From Marinobacter oulmenensis (GTDB lineage Bacteria; Pseudomonadota; Gammaproteobacteria; Pseudomonadales; Oleiphilaceae), in the NCBI RefSeq assembly GCF_014201735.1, contig NZ_JACHFE010000010.1, positions 53,238-117,237 on the forward strand: a stretch of DNA of 64,000 nucleotides, in the 5' to 3' direction. Positions 8,289 through 16,883 of this stretch are shown here, in pieces. Positions within the stretch are counted from its first letter, which is position 1, and every line of letters starts with the position of its first letter. The notes under the pieces were generated by a model. That model was not told where the DNA came from. It worked only from the letters and a program-made list of their open reading frames with translations, and searched no databases. Position numbers and translations under genes: made by a program.

Positions 8289-10184
8289 GTGGCCTGGGGA
8301 GAATTCAAGGATACCGCAGGGGAGCGTCGGCTGTTCCAGCGCCGGGCACTGGTCACACTGGCGTTCGTGGTGCTGATGCTGGGCAGCCTGCTGGCCCGTA
8401 TGTACCAGCTCCAGATTGTCGAACACGACACCTATACCACTCTTTCCGACAAGAACCGGGTTCAGGTGCAGTCTGTGCCGCCTCCTCGTGGCCTGGTGTA
8501 TGACCGTAACAATCAACTGCTGGCGGAAAACCGCCCGGTGTTCAGTCTGACCATTGTGCCGGAGCGCGTCGATGACATGCCTCGCACCCTGGAGCAGTTG
8601 CAGCAGATCATTTCAATCTCTGAGGAAGACCTGTCGAGATTCCAGCGTCGTTTGGAGGAGTATCGCCGGCCATTCGAAGAGATCCCGCTGAGCTATGACC
8701 TGAACGAAGAGGAAATTGCCCGCTTCTCAGTGCGCAGGCACCAGTTCCCGGGGGTCGAAGTGGAAGCCGAACTGGTCCGTTACTATCCCCACAGCGAGCT
8801 GACGGCCCACGTGCTGGGCTATGTCGGCCGCATCAACCGGGAGGAACTGCAGCGGATTGATTCGGTCAATTACGCCGGTACCAACTACATCGGCAAGTCC
8901 GGTATTGAGCGGTTCTATGAGCAACTGCTGCATGGCAGTGTCGGTTATCAGCATGTGGAGACCAATGCCCGCGGCCGTATCCTGCGTGTGCTTGAACGGG
9001 AAGCCCCGGTTCCCGGCGAGGATATCCAGTTGCAGCTGGATATGCGGTTGCAGCGCAAAGCCTATGAATTGCTGGAAGGCCGCCGCGGTGCCATTGTCGC
9101 CATCGAACCGTCCACCGGCGGCATCCTGGCGCTGGCCAGCGTGCCCGGCTTTGATGCCAATAAATTCGTGACTGGTATCAGCGTGGACGATTACCGGGAG
9201 CTGAGCACCAGTATCGACAAGCCCCTGTTCAATCGTGCCCTGCGTGGTCAGTATCCGCCGGGCTCCACCATCAAGCCGATGCTGGCGGTCGCGGCCCTGG
9301 ACAGCGGCGCTACGACACGCAGCAAGAAAATCTGGGATCCCGGATACTTCCAACTGAAAGAAGGCGGCCGGCGCTACCGCGACTGGAAGCGCACCGGCCA
9401 TGGCTGGGTGGACCTCAAGGACGCGGTGGCACAGTCATGCGACGTTTACTTCTATGAAATGTCGGTAGAGATGGGTGTGGACACCATGCACAGCTATCTC
9501 TCAGCCTTCGGTTTTGGCGAGGACGCCACTCTGGACGTCTCCGGGGCTCTGAGTGGCCTGCTGCCGTCAAGGGACTGGAAGCAGGCGTACCGTAACGAAC
9601 CCTGGTACCCCGGTGACTCGGTAAACATGGGGATCGGACAGGGATTTTTCCTGGCGACACCGTTGCAACTTGCCACCGCCACGGCGTTGATTGCCAACCG
9701 GGGCACCTGGGTTGAGCCGCGTCTGCTCAAGGATATCAAGGGTGAGCGGTCGGTCGCTGAGTTCCTGCCGGAGGAAACCCATCAGCCGCTGACGCTGGAG
9801 AACCCGGAGGACTGGGAATTTGTGGTCGACTCCATGGAGGAAGTCATGCACGGTCGCCGGGGTACCGCCCGTCGGGTCGGGGCGAATGCCGATTACCGGA
9901 TGGCCGGGAAAACCGGTACCGCCCAGGTGTTCAGCCTGGAGCAGGACGAAGAGTACGATGCCGAAGAGGTTCGGGAGCGGCTCCGGGATCACGCGCTTTT
10001 TGTGGGCTTTGCCCCGACGGACAAACCGGAAATTGCGGTGGCGGTGATTGTTGAAAATGGCGGTGGTGGCAGTGGTGTGGCCGCGCCCGTGGCCCGGGAG
10101 CTGTTTGATGCCTGGCTGAAAGAGTTTCCGGCCCAGGAAGAAGAAGCCCGCGCCGCCCAGGCCGGGACAGGAGGGGGGGACTGA
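8289..10184 (+). CDS. mrdA: Penicillin-binding protein 2, elongasome transpeptidase (631 aa)
   Basis: Inner-membrane D,D-transpeptidase that cross-links peptidoglycan during rod elongation, partner of RodA. A single N-terminal membrane anchor (about residues 19-41) is followed by the PBP dimerisation domain and the transpeptidase domain. The active-site motifs are visible: STIK (S325-K328), SCD, and KTGT near residue 541. The start is a GTG four bases after GAGG. Length is normal for PBP2. Its TGA overlaps the rodA ATG by one base (TGATG), the usual coupling of this pair. Confidence 0.97.
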   Translation: MAWGEFKDTAGERRLFQRRALVTLAFVVLMLGSLLARMYQLQIVEHDTYTTLSDKNRVQVQSVPPPRGLVYDRNNQLLAENRPVFSLTIVPERVDDMPRTLEQLQQIISISEEDLSRFQRRLEEYRRPFEEIPLSYDLNEEEIARFSVRRHQFPGVEVEAELVRYYPHSELTAHVLGYVGRINREELQRIDSVNYAGTNYIGKSGIERFYEQLLHGSVGYQHVETNARGRILRVLEREAPVPGEDIQLQLDMRLQRKAYELLEGRRGAIVAIEPSTGGILALASVPGFDANKFVTGISVDDYRELSTSIDKPLFNRALRGQYPPGSTIKPMLAVAALDSGATTRSKKIWDPGYFQLKEGGRRYRDWKRTGHGWVDLKDAVAQSCDVYFYEMSVEMGVDTMHSYLSAFGFGEDATLDVSGALSGLLPSRDWKQAYRNEPWYPGDSVNMGIGQGFFLATPLQLATATALIANRGTWVEPRLLKDIKGERSVAEFLPEETHQPLTLENPEDWEFVVDSMEEVMHGRRGTARRVGANADYRMAGKTGTAQVFSLEQDEEYDAEEVRERLRDHALFVGFAPTDKPEIAVAVIVENGGGGSGVAAPVARELFDAWLKEFPAQEEEARAAQAGTGGGD

Positions 10185-11326
10185 TGGCCCTGAACAGATT
10201 GACAGGCAGTTTTTCCACCGGCCGTCTGTCTCCGCCACAAACCATTTGGCGGGCGATGCATATTGATCCGGTGCTGCTTGGCCTGCTGCTGGTGTTGATG
10301 GCAGGCGGGCTGTTTGTCCTCTATAGCGGCGCCGACAGAAACCTCGACGTGGTAAAAGCCCAGGGCATCCGGTTTGCCGTCGCGTTTGCCACGCTGATCT
10401 TTTTCGCGCAGTTGGATCCCTCGGTGTTCCGTCGCTGGTCTCCCTGGCTGTATGGTGCCGGGGTCATCGCTCTGGTGGCGGTTCTGCTGGTGGGGGTCGG
10501 GGCCAAGGGGGCGCAGCGCTGGCTGGCATTGCCGGGATTGCCCCGATTCCAGCCATCAGAATTCATGAAGCTGCTGGTCCCGATGATGGCCGCCTGGTAT
10601 CTGTCCCGGCATTATCTGCCGCCCACCTTCGGGCGAGTCATGGCTGGGCTGGCCATCGTGCTGGTGCCCATGCTGCTGATCATCCGGCAGCCGGATTTGG
10701 GGACCTCCCTGCTGGTTGGCATGGCCGGACTGTTTGTGGTGTTCTTTGCGGGCATCAGTTGGAAACTGATCACGGCGTTTCTCGGCCTGGTGTCGGTGTC
10801 GGCACCGCTGATGTGGTTTTTCGTTATGCGGGATTACCAGAAACAGCGGGTCCTGACCTTGCTGGATCCCCAGAGTGACCCGCTGGGCGCGGGCTGGAAC
10901 ATCATCCAGTCAAAAACGGCGATTGGCTCGGGCGGTTTTGATGGCAAAGGCTGGCTTCAGGGGACGCAGTCCCATCTGGAGTTCCTGCCGGAAAGCCATA
11001 CCGATTTCATCGTGGCCGTGCTGGCCGAGGAGTTTGGTTTTGTTGGTATGTCGCTGCTGATCGGCCTGTACTTTCTGATCATTCTGCGTTGCCTGTATAT
11101 CGCGGTCACGGCGCAGGATTCGTTCAGTCGCCTGGTGGCCGGTGCCCTGACCATGACGTTTTTTATCTATGTGGTGGTCAACATTGGCATGGTCAGCGGG
11201 TTGTTGCCGGTGGTCGGTGTGCCCCTTCCGCTGATCAGTTATGGGGGCACCTCCAGTGTGACCCTGATGGCGGCGTTCGGGGTGCTGATGTCGGTGCATA
11301 CGCACCGACGGATGATTACCGCCTGA
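10184..11326 (+). CDS. rodA: Peptidoglycan glycosyltransferase RodA (MrdB)
   Basis: SEDS-family polytopic membrane protein that polymerises glycan strands from lipid II with PBP2. The 380 aa hold about ten hydrophobic segments and SEDS landmarks including RFQPSEFMKL, IRQPDLGTSL, the catalytic-loop region FLPESHTDFIVAVLAEEFGFVG and the C-terminal GVPLPLISYGGTSS. It overlaps mrdA by 1 nt. In many relatives a lytic transglycosylase gene (mltB) follows; here rlpA follows directly after a 116-nt gap. Confidence 0.97.
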   Translation: MALNRLTGSFSTGRLSPPQTIWRAMHIDPVLLGLLLVLMAGGLFVLYSGADRNLDVVKAQGIRFAVAFATLIFFAQLDPSVFRRWSPWLYGAGVIALVAVLLVGVGAKGAQRWLALPGLPRFQPSEFMKLLVPMMAAWYLSRHYLPPTFGRVMAGLAIVLVPMLLIIRQPDLGTSLLVGMAGLFVVFFAGISWKLITAFLGLVSVSAPLMWFFVMRDYQKQRVLTLLDPQSDPLGAGWNIIQSKTAIGSGGFDGKGWLQGTQSHLEFLPESHTDFIVAVLAEEFGFVGMSLLIGLYFLIILRCLYIAVTAQDSFSRLVAGALTMTFFIYVVVNIGMVSGLLPVVGVPLPLISYGGTSSVTLMAAFGVLMSVHTHRRMITA

Positions 11327-11442
11327 CCGACATCCGGGATGATGGCCGGGTGTTAATGGTGACTCCATGGGGGAACCCGTTACAATATTGAGTGTCAGTG
11401 ACCCCTGACAACAGGTTTTAACACGCGGGGTAAAAGCAGGGT

Positions 11443-12348
11443 ATGGCGAAGAGTGTGCTGACAGGCGCCTTGATGGGGGCCGTTGTGCTGTTGCTTGCAG
11501 GTTGTGCGGGCTCGCCGGCGGTGGATCATTCGGCCCGCTATACTCTCAAGCAGGACAGGGCCCCGGCTGGAGATTTCGATGCCAGCGACCTGGCTAACGC
11601 CGTGCCTCAATATGAGCCGCCACGCTCTGGTGGTAACAAGTCCCCCTACTCGGTCTGGGGCAAAAGCTACCGTGTCCTCCCCAGCAATGATGGCTACGTT
11701 GCCCGGGGCACCGCCAGCTGGTACGGCGAAAAGTTTCATGGTCATCGCACGTCAAACGGCGAAGTATTCGACATGTACGCCATGTCGGCGGCTCACAAAT
11801 CCATGCGGATTCCCGGTTATGCCCGGGTAACCAACCTGGATAATGGCCGGTCGGTCATTGTGCGGGTTAACGACCGGGGGCCGTTTCATGGTGACCGTCT
11901 GATTGACCTGTCCTACGCGGCGGCCAAGAAACTCGGCTACCAATCCCGTGGGACGGCCCATGTGGAAGTGGCTGCAATTACCGTAGAGCCGGATGGCCGG
12001 ATGTTTCTGGCCGGTGAACCGTTCAATCCGAAAGGCGCGGCAGTGGCGGAAGCCGAGCCGGAGGTGCCGACCGAAGAAGCACCGGATGCCAGCACCGAAC
12101 CTGACCGTGAAGGTCTGTTCGTTCAACTGGGCGCCTTCAGCAATCGGGATCCGGCCGAAGCGCTGCTGAACCAGGCTCGGGGGGCACTGGACCAGCCGGT
12201 CCGGCTGCGGGAAGTGACAACGGGCAAGGGCCGGTTCCACCGGGTACAGGTGGGACCTTTTCAGAACGAGGATGAGGCCCGCTACGCCCAGAACCTACTG
12301 GAATCACAGGGTTTCGGCCAGTCCATCGTATTGACCGATTCCCACTGA
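11443..12348 (+). CDS. rlpA: RlpA septal-ring lytic transglycosylase, lipoprotein (301 aa)
   Basis: Outer-membrane lipoprotein; in Pseudomonas RlpA cleaves denuded glycan strands. A lipoprotein signal ends in the lipobox L-A-G-C (Cys21). The double-psi beta-barrel domain carries GTASWYGEKFHGHRTSNGE and V-N-D-R-G-P-F, including the catalytic Asp region. A C-terminal SPOR domain (about residues 225-298: GLFVQLGAFSNRDPAE through RVQVGPFQNEDEA) should bind denuded septal glycans. The linker between the domains is Glu/Pro/Ala-rich. It sits between rodA and dacA. Confidence 0.95.
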   Translation: MAKSVLTGALMGAVVLLLAGCAGSPAVDHSARYTLKQDRAPAGDFDASDLANAVPQYEPPRSGGNKSPYSVWGKSYRVLPSNDGYVARGTASWYGEKFHGHRTSNGEVFDMYAMSAAHKSMRIPGYARVTNLDNGRSVIVRVNDRGPFHGDRLIDLSYAAAKKLGYQSRGTAHVEVAAITVEPDGRMFLAGEPFNPKGAAVAEAEPEVPTEEAPDASTEPDREGLFVQLGAFSNRDPAEALLNQARGALDQPVRLREVTTGKGRFHRVQVGPFQNEDEARYAQNLLESQGFGQSIVLTDSH

Positions 12349-12402
12349 GCTGCCTGAACCCAGGCAAACAAGACCACCACCTGACGACAAACGACACAAT
12401 CC

Positions 12403-13566
12403 ATGGCTTTCAATATGATCACCCGCACGTTTCTCCTGGCGCTTTCACTGATTCTGCTGGCGGGCCAGGTGTCGGCCCAGCCGGCACTGATTCCGTCACC
12501 CCCGCAGATTGCCGGCAGTTCGTGGGTTCTGATGGACCCGCTCAGTGGCAGAATCATCATGGAAAGCAACAGCGATGAGCGCCTGCCGCCAGCCAGCCTG
12601 ACCAAGATGATGACGGCCTACATTGTTGAGCGTGAACTCGACGAGGGCCGCATATCCATGTCTGACATGGTCCCCATCAGTGTCAACGCCTGGCGCACCG
12701 GCGGCTCCCGGACCTTTGTCCGGGAAGGCACCAGTGTTCCGGTGGAGACCCTGCTCAAGGGGGTGATCATCCAGTCCGGTAACGATGCCTCGGTGGCCCT
12801 GGCGGAATATATTGCCGGCAGTGAGGATGCCTTCGTGGACATCATGAACCAGCAGGCCCAGCAGTTGGGTATGAAAAACACCCACTTCATGAATGCCACC
12901 GGCCTGCCTGCCGAGGAGCATTACTCCACGGCTCATGACCTGGCTATCCTGGCGAGGGCCATTATCCGGGACTATCCCGATAACTATGACCTCTACGCCA
13001 AGAAGCACTTCACCTACAACAACATTCGCCAGCCCAACCGCAACAGCCTGCTGTGGCGGGATGACAGCGTCGATGGCCTGAAGACCGGCCATACCGAAGA
13101 GGCGGGATACTGCCTGGTGGCGTCAGCCAAGCGCGCGGACACCCGGCTGATTGCGACGGTCATGGGAACCAACAGTTCCGAGGCGCGCGCCCAGGAAGTG
13201 CAGAAGATGCTGAACTACGGCTTCCGCTACTACGAAACCGAGCGTCTGTTCCGGGCCGGCCAGGAGCTGGTGGAGGCCCGGGTCTGGGGTGGCGAGAGCG
13301 ACCAGTTGTCGGTCGGCCTGCCGGAAGATGTCTATGTCACTATCCCGCGCGGCTCCCGCGAGCAACTCCAGTCCGTGGTTGATCTTGATTCCGTGATCAA
13401 GGCCCCCATTAAGGTAGGCGACGAGCTGGGTAATGTGACGGTGACCCTGGATGGCGAGACCCTGGTGGACGAGCCAGCCCTGGCACTGACCGAAGTCCCT
13501 GAGGGCGGCCTGTTCAAGCGCCTGTGGGACGCCATCAAGCTCTTTTTCGTACAACTCTTCAACTAA
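12403..13566 (+). CDS. dacA: D-alanyl-D-alanine carboxypeptidase (PBP5 family), 387 aa
   Basis: Periplasmic, membrane-tethered enzyme that trims the terminal D-Ala from pentapeptides. The signal peptide ends around V-S-A/Q (about residue 25). The three penicilloyl-transferase motifs are SLTK (S65-K68), SGN (IQSGNDASVAL) and KTG (KTGHTEEAGYC). The C-terminal PBP5 stalk domain is followed by an amphipathic tail rich in Phe/Leu (LFKRLWDAIKLFFVQLF) for membrane attachment. No clear Shine-Dalgarno precedes the ATG at 12403 or the in-frame ATG at 12415, so the exact start is uncertain by four codons. Confidence 0.96.
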   Translation: MAFNMITRTFLLALSLILLAGQVSAQPALIPSPPQIAGSSWVLMDPLSGRIIMESNSDERLPPASLTKMMTAYIVERELDEGRISMSDMVPISVNAWRTGGSRTFVREGTSVPVETLLKGVIIQSGNDASVALAEYIAGSEDAFVDIMNQQAQQLGMKNTHFMNATGLPAEEHYSTAHDLAILARAIIRDYPDNYDLYAKKHFTYNNIRQPNRNSLLWRDDSVDGLKTGHTEEAGYCLVASAKRADTRLIATVMGTNSSEARAQEVQKMLNYGFRYYETERLFRAGQELVEARVWGGESDQLSVGLPEDVYVTIPRGSREQLQSVVDLDSVIKAPIKVGDELGNVTVTLDGETLVDEPALALTEVPEGGLFKRLWDAIKLFFVQLFN

Positions 13567-13594
13567 GGGCCAGTGGCCGGGAGACAGCGGCGGC

Positions 13595-13864
13595 ATGACA
13601 CAGCCGAAGGCACCCAAAATAGAATTCCCCTGTGATTACGTGATCAAGGTCATCGGGGACTCTGCCCCGGATTTCACCGAGTTTGTGGTGGAAGTGGTGG
13701 AGCAGCATGCACCGGGCATCGAGGAGACCGACATTTCGGTGACCGGAAGCAGCAAGGGGCGGTTCTCGTCTGTGCAATTGAAGATTGTGGCCACCGGCGA
13801 GGAACAGCTGAAAGCCCTGTTTGATGAACTCAAGGCCAGCGGCCGCGTTCACATGGTGCTCTGA
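13595..13864 (+). CDS. ybeD: YbeD / DUF493 family protein
   Basis: Small (89 aa) ferredoxin-fold protein of the DUF493 family, recognised by [11 protein letters not shown], the [10 protein letters not shown] strand and a C-terminal HMVL. It sits between dacA and lipB as in most gammaproteobacteria. It may regulate the neighbouring lipoate or D-Ala carboxypeptidase functions, but no biochemical role is established. Its TGA overlaps the lipB ATG by one base. Confidence 0.93.
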   Translation: MTQPKAPKIEFPCDYVIKVIGDSAPDFTEFVVEVVEQHAPGIEETDISVTGSSKGRFSSVQLKIVATGEEQLKALFDELKASGRVHMVL

Positions 13865-14538
13865 TGACCGATCTGGTTGTCCGCTCTCTTGGTCAGCAGC
13901 CCTACCTGGAAACCTGGGAGGCGATGAAAGATTTCACCGCCTCCCGGGATCGCTCGACCGTTGATGAAATCTGGTGCCTTGAGCATCCCCGGGTCTTTAC
14001 CCAGGGCCAGGCTGGCAAGGCAGAGCACATCCTCCTGCCGGGTGATATCCCGGTGATCCAGGTGGACCGTGGCGGGCAGGTGACCTACCACGGGCCTGGC
14101 CAGTTGGTGGTATACCTGATGATTGATCTGCCAAGGCGCAAGCTGGGCGTGCGGGCACTGGTGGACACCATCGAACAGTCAATTGTGGGGGCTCTGGCAC
14201 CGCTGGGTATCGACGCGGCTCCACGTCCGGATGCTCCGGGCGTCTACACCGATGGCGCCAAGATTGCCTCCCTGGGCCTCCGGGTTCGCCGTGGTTGTTC
14301 GTTCCACGGGTTGGCGCTGAATGTGAATATGGACATGGAGCCGTTCAGTCGCATCAACCCCTGTGGTTACGCCGGCATGCCCATGTGCCAGGTGCGGGAT
14401 TTCCAGCCGGACGCCTCGGTTGACGACCTGGAACAGCGGCTGGTGGCACAACTGGTTGAGCGGCTCGGACGCACCCGCGTCGATTACCGTACGGATGCCC
14501 CGGTTGCCTCAAGTACCACCCAGAGTACGAAGGCGTAG
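13864..14538 (+). CDS. lipB: Lipoyl(octanoyl) transferase
   Basis: Moves octanoyl groups from acyl carrier protein to lipoyl domains, the first step of endogenous lipoate synthesis. The 224 aa show the conserved [16 protein letters not shown] block, the acyl-pocket Lys in GAKIASLG and the catalytic Cys in N-P-C-G-Y-A-G-M. It is translationally coupled to ybeD (TGATG). The last 55 nt overlap the convergent yqaA gene. lipA, normally the next gene, is 20 kb away at 34.9 kb. Confidence 0.96.
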   Translation: MTDLVVRSLGQQPYLETWEAMKDFTASRDRSTVDEIWCLEHPRVFTQGQAGKAEHILLPGDIPVIQVDRGGQVTYHGPGQLVVYLMIDLPRRKLGVRALVDTIEQSIVGALAPLGIDAAPRPDAPGVYTDGAKIASLGLRVRRGCSFHGLALNVNMDMEPFSRINPCGYAGMPMCQVRDFQPDASVDDLEQRLVAQLVERLGRTRVDYRTDAPVASSTTQSTKA

Positions 14539-14921
14539 CGCAACCCCTTGCCGATCGCCACAAGGATGACAAAGTTCAGCCAGGGTACCCGCATGATGCC
14601 GCCCACCAGAGTCAGCGCATCGCCACCAATGGGCAGCCAGCCAAGCAGCAGGGACCACTGACCGTATTTGTTGAACCGGTTGCGAGCCTTGTGCAACTGG
14701 ATTTCGTTCACCGGGAACCAGCGTTTGTCCTTGAATCGGTCGACCTGCCGGCCGATAACCCCATTGACGACCGATCCCAGCGTATTCCCCAGCGTCGCCC
14801 AGAACCATAGCCAGAACAGTGGGTGTCCCTGATTCACCAGTGTACCGAGCAGGATTTCGGAGTACGCCGGCAACAGAGTGGCCGCCGCGAACGATGTCAG
14901 GAACAGGAACAGGTAAGACAA
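14484..14921 (-). CDS. yqaA: YqaA-family small DedA-like membrane protein, 145 aa
   Basis: Inner-membrane protein with about four hydrophobic segments, recognised by [25 protein letters not shown] and the Arg/Asp-rich loop that follows. The longest frame opens at a TTG at 14951, but the TTG at 14921 is chosen: GAGGAG (14932-14927 on this strand) lies 5 nt before it, and the protein then starts [11 protein letters not shown], as this family does. The 3' end overlaps lipB by 55 nt in antisense. Function unknown; a distant VTT-domain relative. Confidence 0.85.
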   Translation of the reverse strand: MSYLFLFLTSFAAATLLPAYSEILLGTLVNQGHPLFWLWFWATLGNTLGSVVNGVIGRQVDRFKDKRWFPVNEIQLHKARNRFNKYGQWSLLLGWLPIGGDALTLVGGIMRVPWLNFVILVAIGKGLRYAFVLWVVLEATGASVR

Positions 14922-15155
14922 TGGCAACTCCTCATGCCGGGTCAGGTTCAAGCCTCACAGGAAACGGCCCCCGTGTATATAACAACGGCATCATAGCCTA
15001 AAGGTTCTGTCGGGTGCCGGAAAGCGGCCCCCGGCATGGCCGGTTGCTATCAAGGTAATCGGCAGCTTTTATTTTCAATCACCGATGAGGATGACAAGAT
15101 AGGGGCAATGAATTCGTAAGCGCTGAAGCGCCACTTTGGTATGTCAGGAGGTACC

Positions 15156-15410
15156 ATGGAGCAAGTCACCATATATGGCCGGATGAGCTGCCCGTTCTGC
15201 GTGATGGCCAAAAACCTGTGTGAATCCCGGGGCATGCCTTACACCTGGGTGGATATGATCGAGAAGGGCATGAGCAAACAGGATATTGCCGAGGAGATCG
15301 GGCGCCCGGTACACACCGTTCCCCAGATTCTGGTGGGCCGGGAGTATATTGGCGGTTTTGATGAGTTCTCCGGCTGGGTCCGCCGGAATGAAACGGCCGA
15401 CGCTCGCTGA
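15156..15410 (+). CDS. grxC: Glutaredoxin (GrxC type), 84 aa
   Basis: Dithiol glutaredoxin with active site C-P-F-C, the T-V-P-Q cis-proline loop and the G-G-F-D glutathione-binding segment. The ATG at 15156 is preferred over one at 15141, because AGGAGG (15146-15151) lies 4 nt before 15156 and inside the longer alternative. It stands alone, followed after 20 nt by a strong bidirectional terminator shared with the convergent phosphofructokinase gene. The CPFC pair (usually CPYC) and length fit Grx3. Confidence 0.92.
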   Translation: MEQVTIYGRMSCPFCVMAKNLCESRGMPYTWVDMIEKGMSKQDIAEEIGRPVHTVPQILVGREYIGGFDEFSGWVRRNETADAR

Positions 15411-15430
15411 GTTTCCCGCAGTGGTGACAT

Positions 15431-15463
15431 AAAAAAAGCCCGGCACATGGCCGGGCTTTTTTT
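15431..15463. terminator. Bidirectional intrinsic terminator between grxC and the PFK gene
   Basis: A perfect 7-bp GC stem (15438-15444 with 15450-15456, 5-nt loop) is flanked by seven A's on the left and seven T's on the right. It therefore gives a U-tract on both strands and serves two convergent genes. Confidence 0.92.
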
Positions 15464-15476
15464 GTGGGCTGGCGGA

Positions 15477-16739
15477 TCAGAGACTGAATTCGGTCTTCAG
15501 TTTCTTTTCGGTTAGCTGGTTTTTCAGCCGGGCGACACGGGGCAGGCCGTTGTCAAACGGGGGGAAACTCTCGCCGGAGATCAGCGGCTGGAGGTACTCC
15601 CTGCAGTCCTTGGTAATGCCGTAGCCATCGTCAGTGATGAAGTGGATCGGCATTTTCTTTTCCTGATTGGCCACCTCGCTCAGGTTAGCCTCGCCAATGC
15701 GCCACCGGTAGGGACTGGACTGTTCCCGAACGATGACGGGCATCAGCGCCTGTTTGCCGGCCAGCGCCATCTCGACAGCCGCCTGGCCGACGGCGTAGGC
15801 CTGCTCAACGTCGGTGGCGGAGGCCAGGTGCCGGGCGCTACGCTGCAGATAGTCGGCCACCGCCCAGTGGTACTTGTGGCCCAGGGCCTGTTTCACCATG
15901 TTTGCCAGAGCCGGAGCGACACCGCCAAGCTGGGTGTGGCCAAAGGCATCCTTGGCACCGGATTCGGCCAGGAAGCGGCCATCCTCGTATTGCGCGCCCT
16001 CGGAGGCAACCACGACACAGTAGCCGTGGTTTTTCACCGATTCATCCACCCGCTCGAGGAATTTTTCGCGGTTGAAGGGCACTTCCGGGAACAGAATGAT
16101 ATGCGGCGCGTCGCCTTCCTGTTCACCGGCCAGGCCACCGGCGGCGGCGATCCATCCGGCATGGCGCCCCATGACTTCCAGGATGAAGACCTTGGTGGAG
16201 GTGTCGCACATGGACTTGATGTCCAGGCTGGCTTCCAGCGTGGAGGTGGCAATGTATTTGCCGACGGAACCAAAGCCCGGGCAGCAGTCGGTGAAGGGCA
16301 GGTCGTTGTCGACCGTCTTGGGGACGCCGATGCAGGTGATCGGATAACCCATGCGCTCGGCCATCTGGGAAACCTTGTAGGCCGTATCCTGGGAATCACC
16401 GCCACCGTTATAGAAGAAGTAGCCGATGTCATGGGCCCGGAAGACTTCGATCAGTCGCTCGTATTCACGGGCGTTCTCGGAAATGTTCTTGAGTTTGTGA
16501 CGGCAGGACCCGAAAGCACCGCCGGGGGTGTGGATCAGTGCTTCAATGGACTCGTCCGATTCCAGGCTGGTGTCGATCAGTTCTTCTTTCAACGCACCGA
16601 TGATGCCATTACGGCCGGCATACACCTTGCCGATCTGGTCCGGATACTTGCGGGCGGTCTGGATAACGCCAGCGGCGCTGGCATTGATAACGGCGGTTAC
16701 CCCGCCAGACTGGGCGTAAAATGCGTTTTTGATAGCCAT
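15477..16739 (-). CDS. pfp: 6-phosphofructokinase, probably pyrophosphate-dependent (420 aa)
   Basis: Phosphorylates fructose-6-phosphate. Family landmarks are AQSGGVTAVINAS at the N-terminus, G-G-G-D-S, PKTVDNDLPFTDCCPGFGS (catalytic T-x-D-N-D) and MGRHAGWIAAAGG. At the phosphoryl-donor position ATP enzymes have GGDG(S), whereas this one has Asp at the second of the two diagnostic sites (G-G-G-D-S). That points to PPi as donor, allowing a reversible step. AGGAGG lies about 12 nt upstream of the ATG. It is a single-gene unit between the shared terminator and mpl. Family call is strong; the donor assignment rests on one residue. Confidence 0.88.
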   Translation of the reverse strand: MAIKNAFYAQSGGVTAVINASAAGVIQTARKYPDQIGKVYAGRNGIIGALKEELIDTSLESDESIEALIHTPGGAFGSCRHKLKNISENAREYERLIEVFRAHDIGYFFYNGGGDSQDTAYKVSQMAERMGYPITCIGVPKTVDNDLPFTDCCPGFGSVGKYIATSTLEASLDIKSMCDTSTKVFILEVMGRHAGWIAAAGGLAGEQEGDAPHIILFPEVPFNREKFLERVDESVKNHGYCVVVASEGAQYEDGRFLAESGAKDAFGHTQLGGVAPALANMVKQALGHKYHWAVADYLQRSARHLASATDVEQAYAVGQAAVEMALAGKQALMPVIVREQSSPYRWRIGEANLSEVANQEKKMPIHFITDDGYGITKDCREYLQPLISGESFPPFDNGLPRVARLKNQLTEKKLKTEFSL

Positions 16740-16883
16740 CTCGGGCTAAAGCCTCCTGCTGGTTCAACAATGGCGCGAATGATACGCCAAACAGGCCGTT
16801 TTTTCATGAGGACAACCCGCCTCTTGACCCTGCGACAAGTATGGTAGAGGCTTGGCGGGTTTCAATTCAGAGGCGATTTGCGC

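Noticed and set aside
15642..16847. 401-codon frame antisense to the PFK gene
   Set aside because: Shadow of a clear phosphofructokinase.
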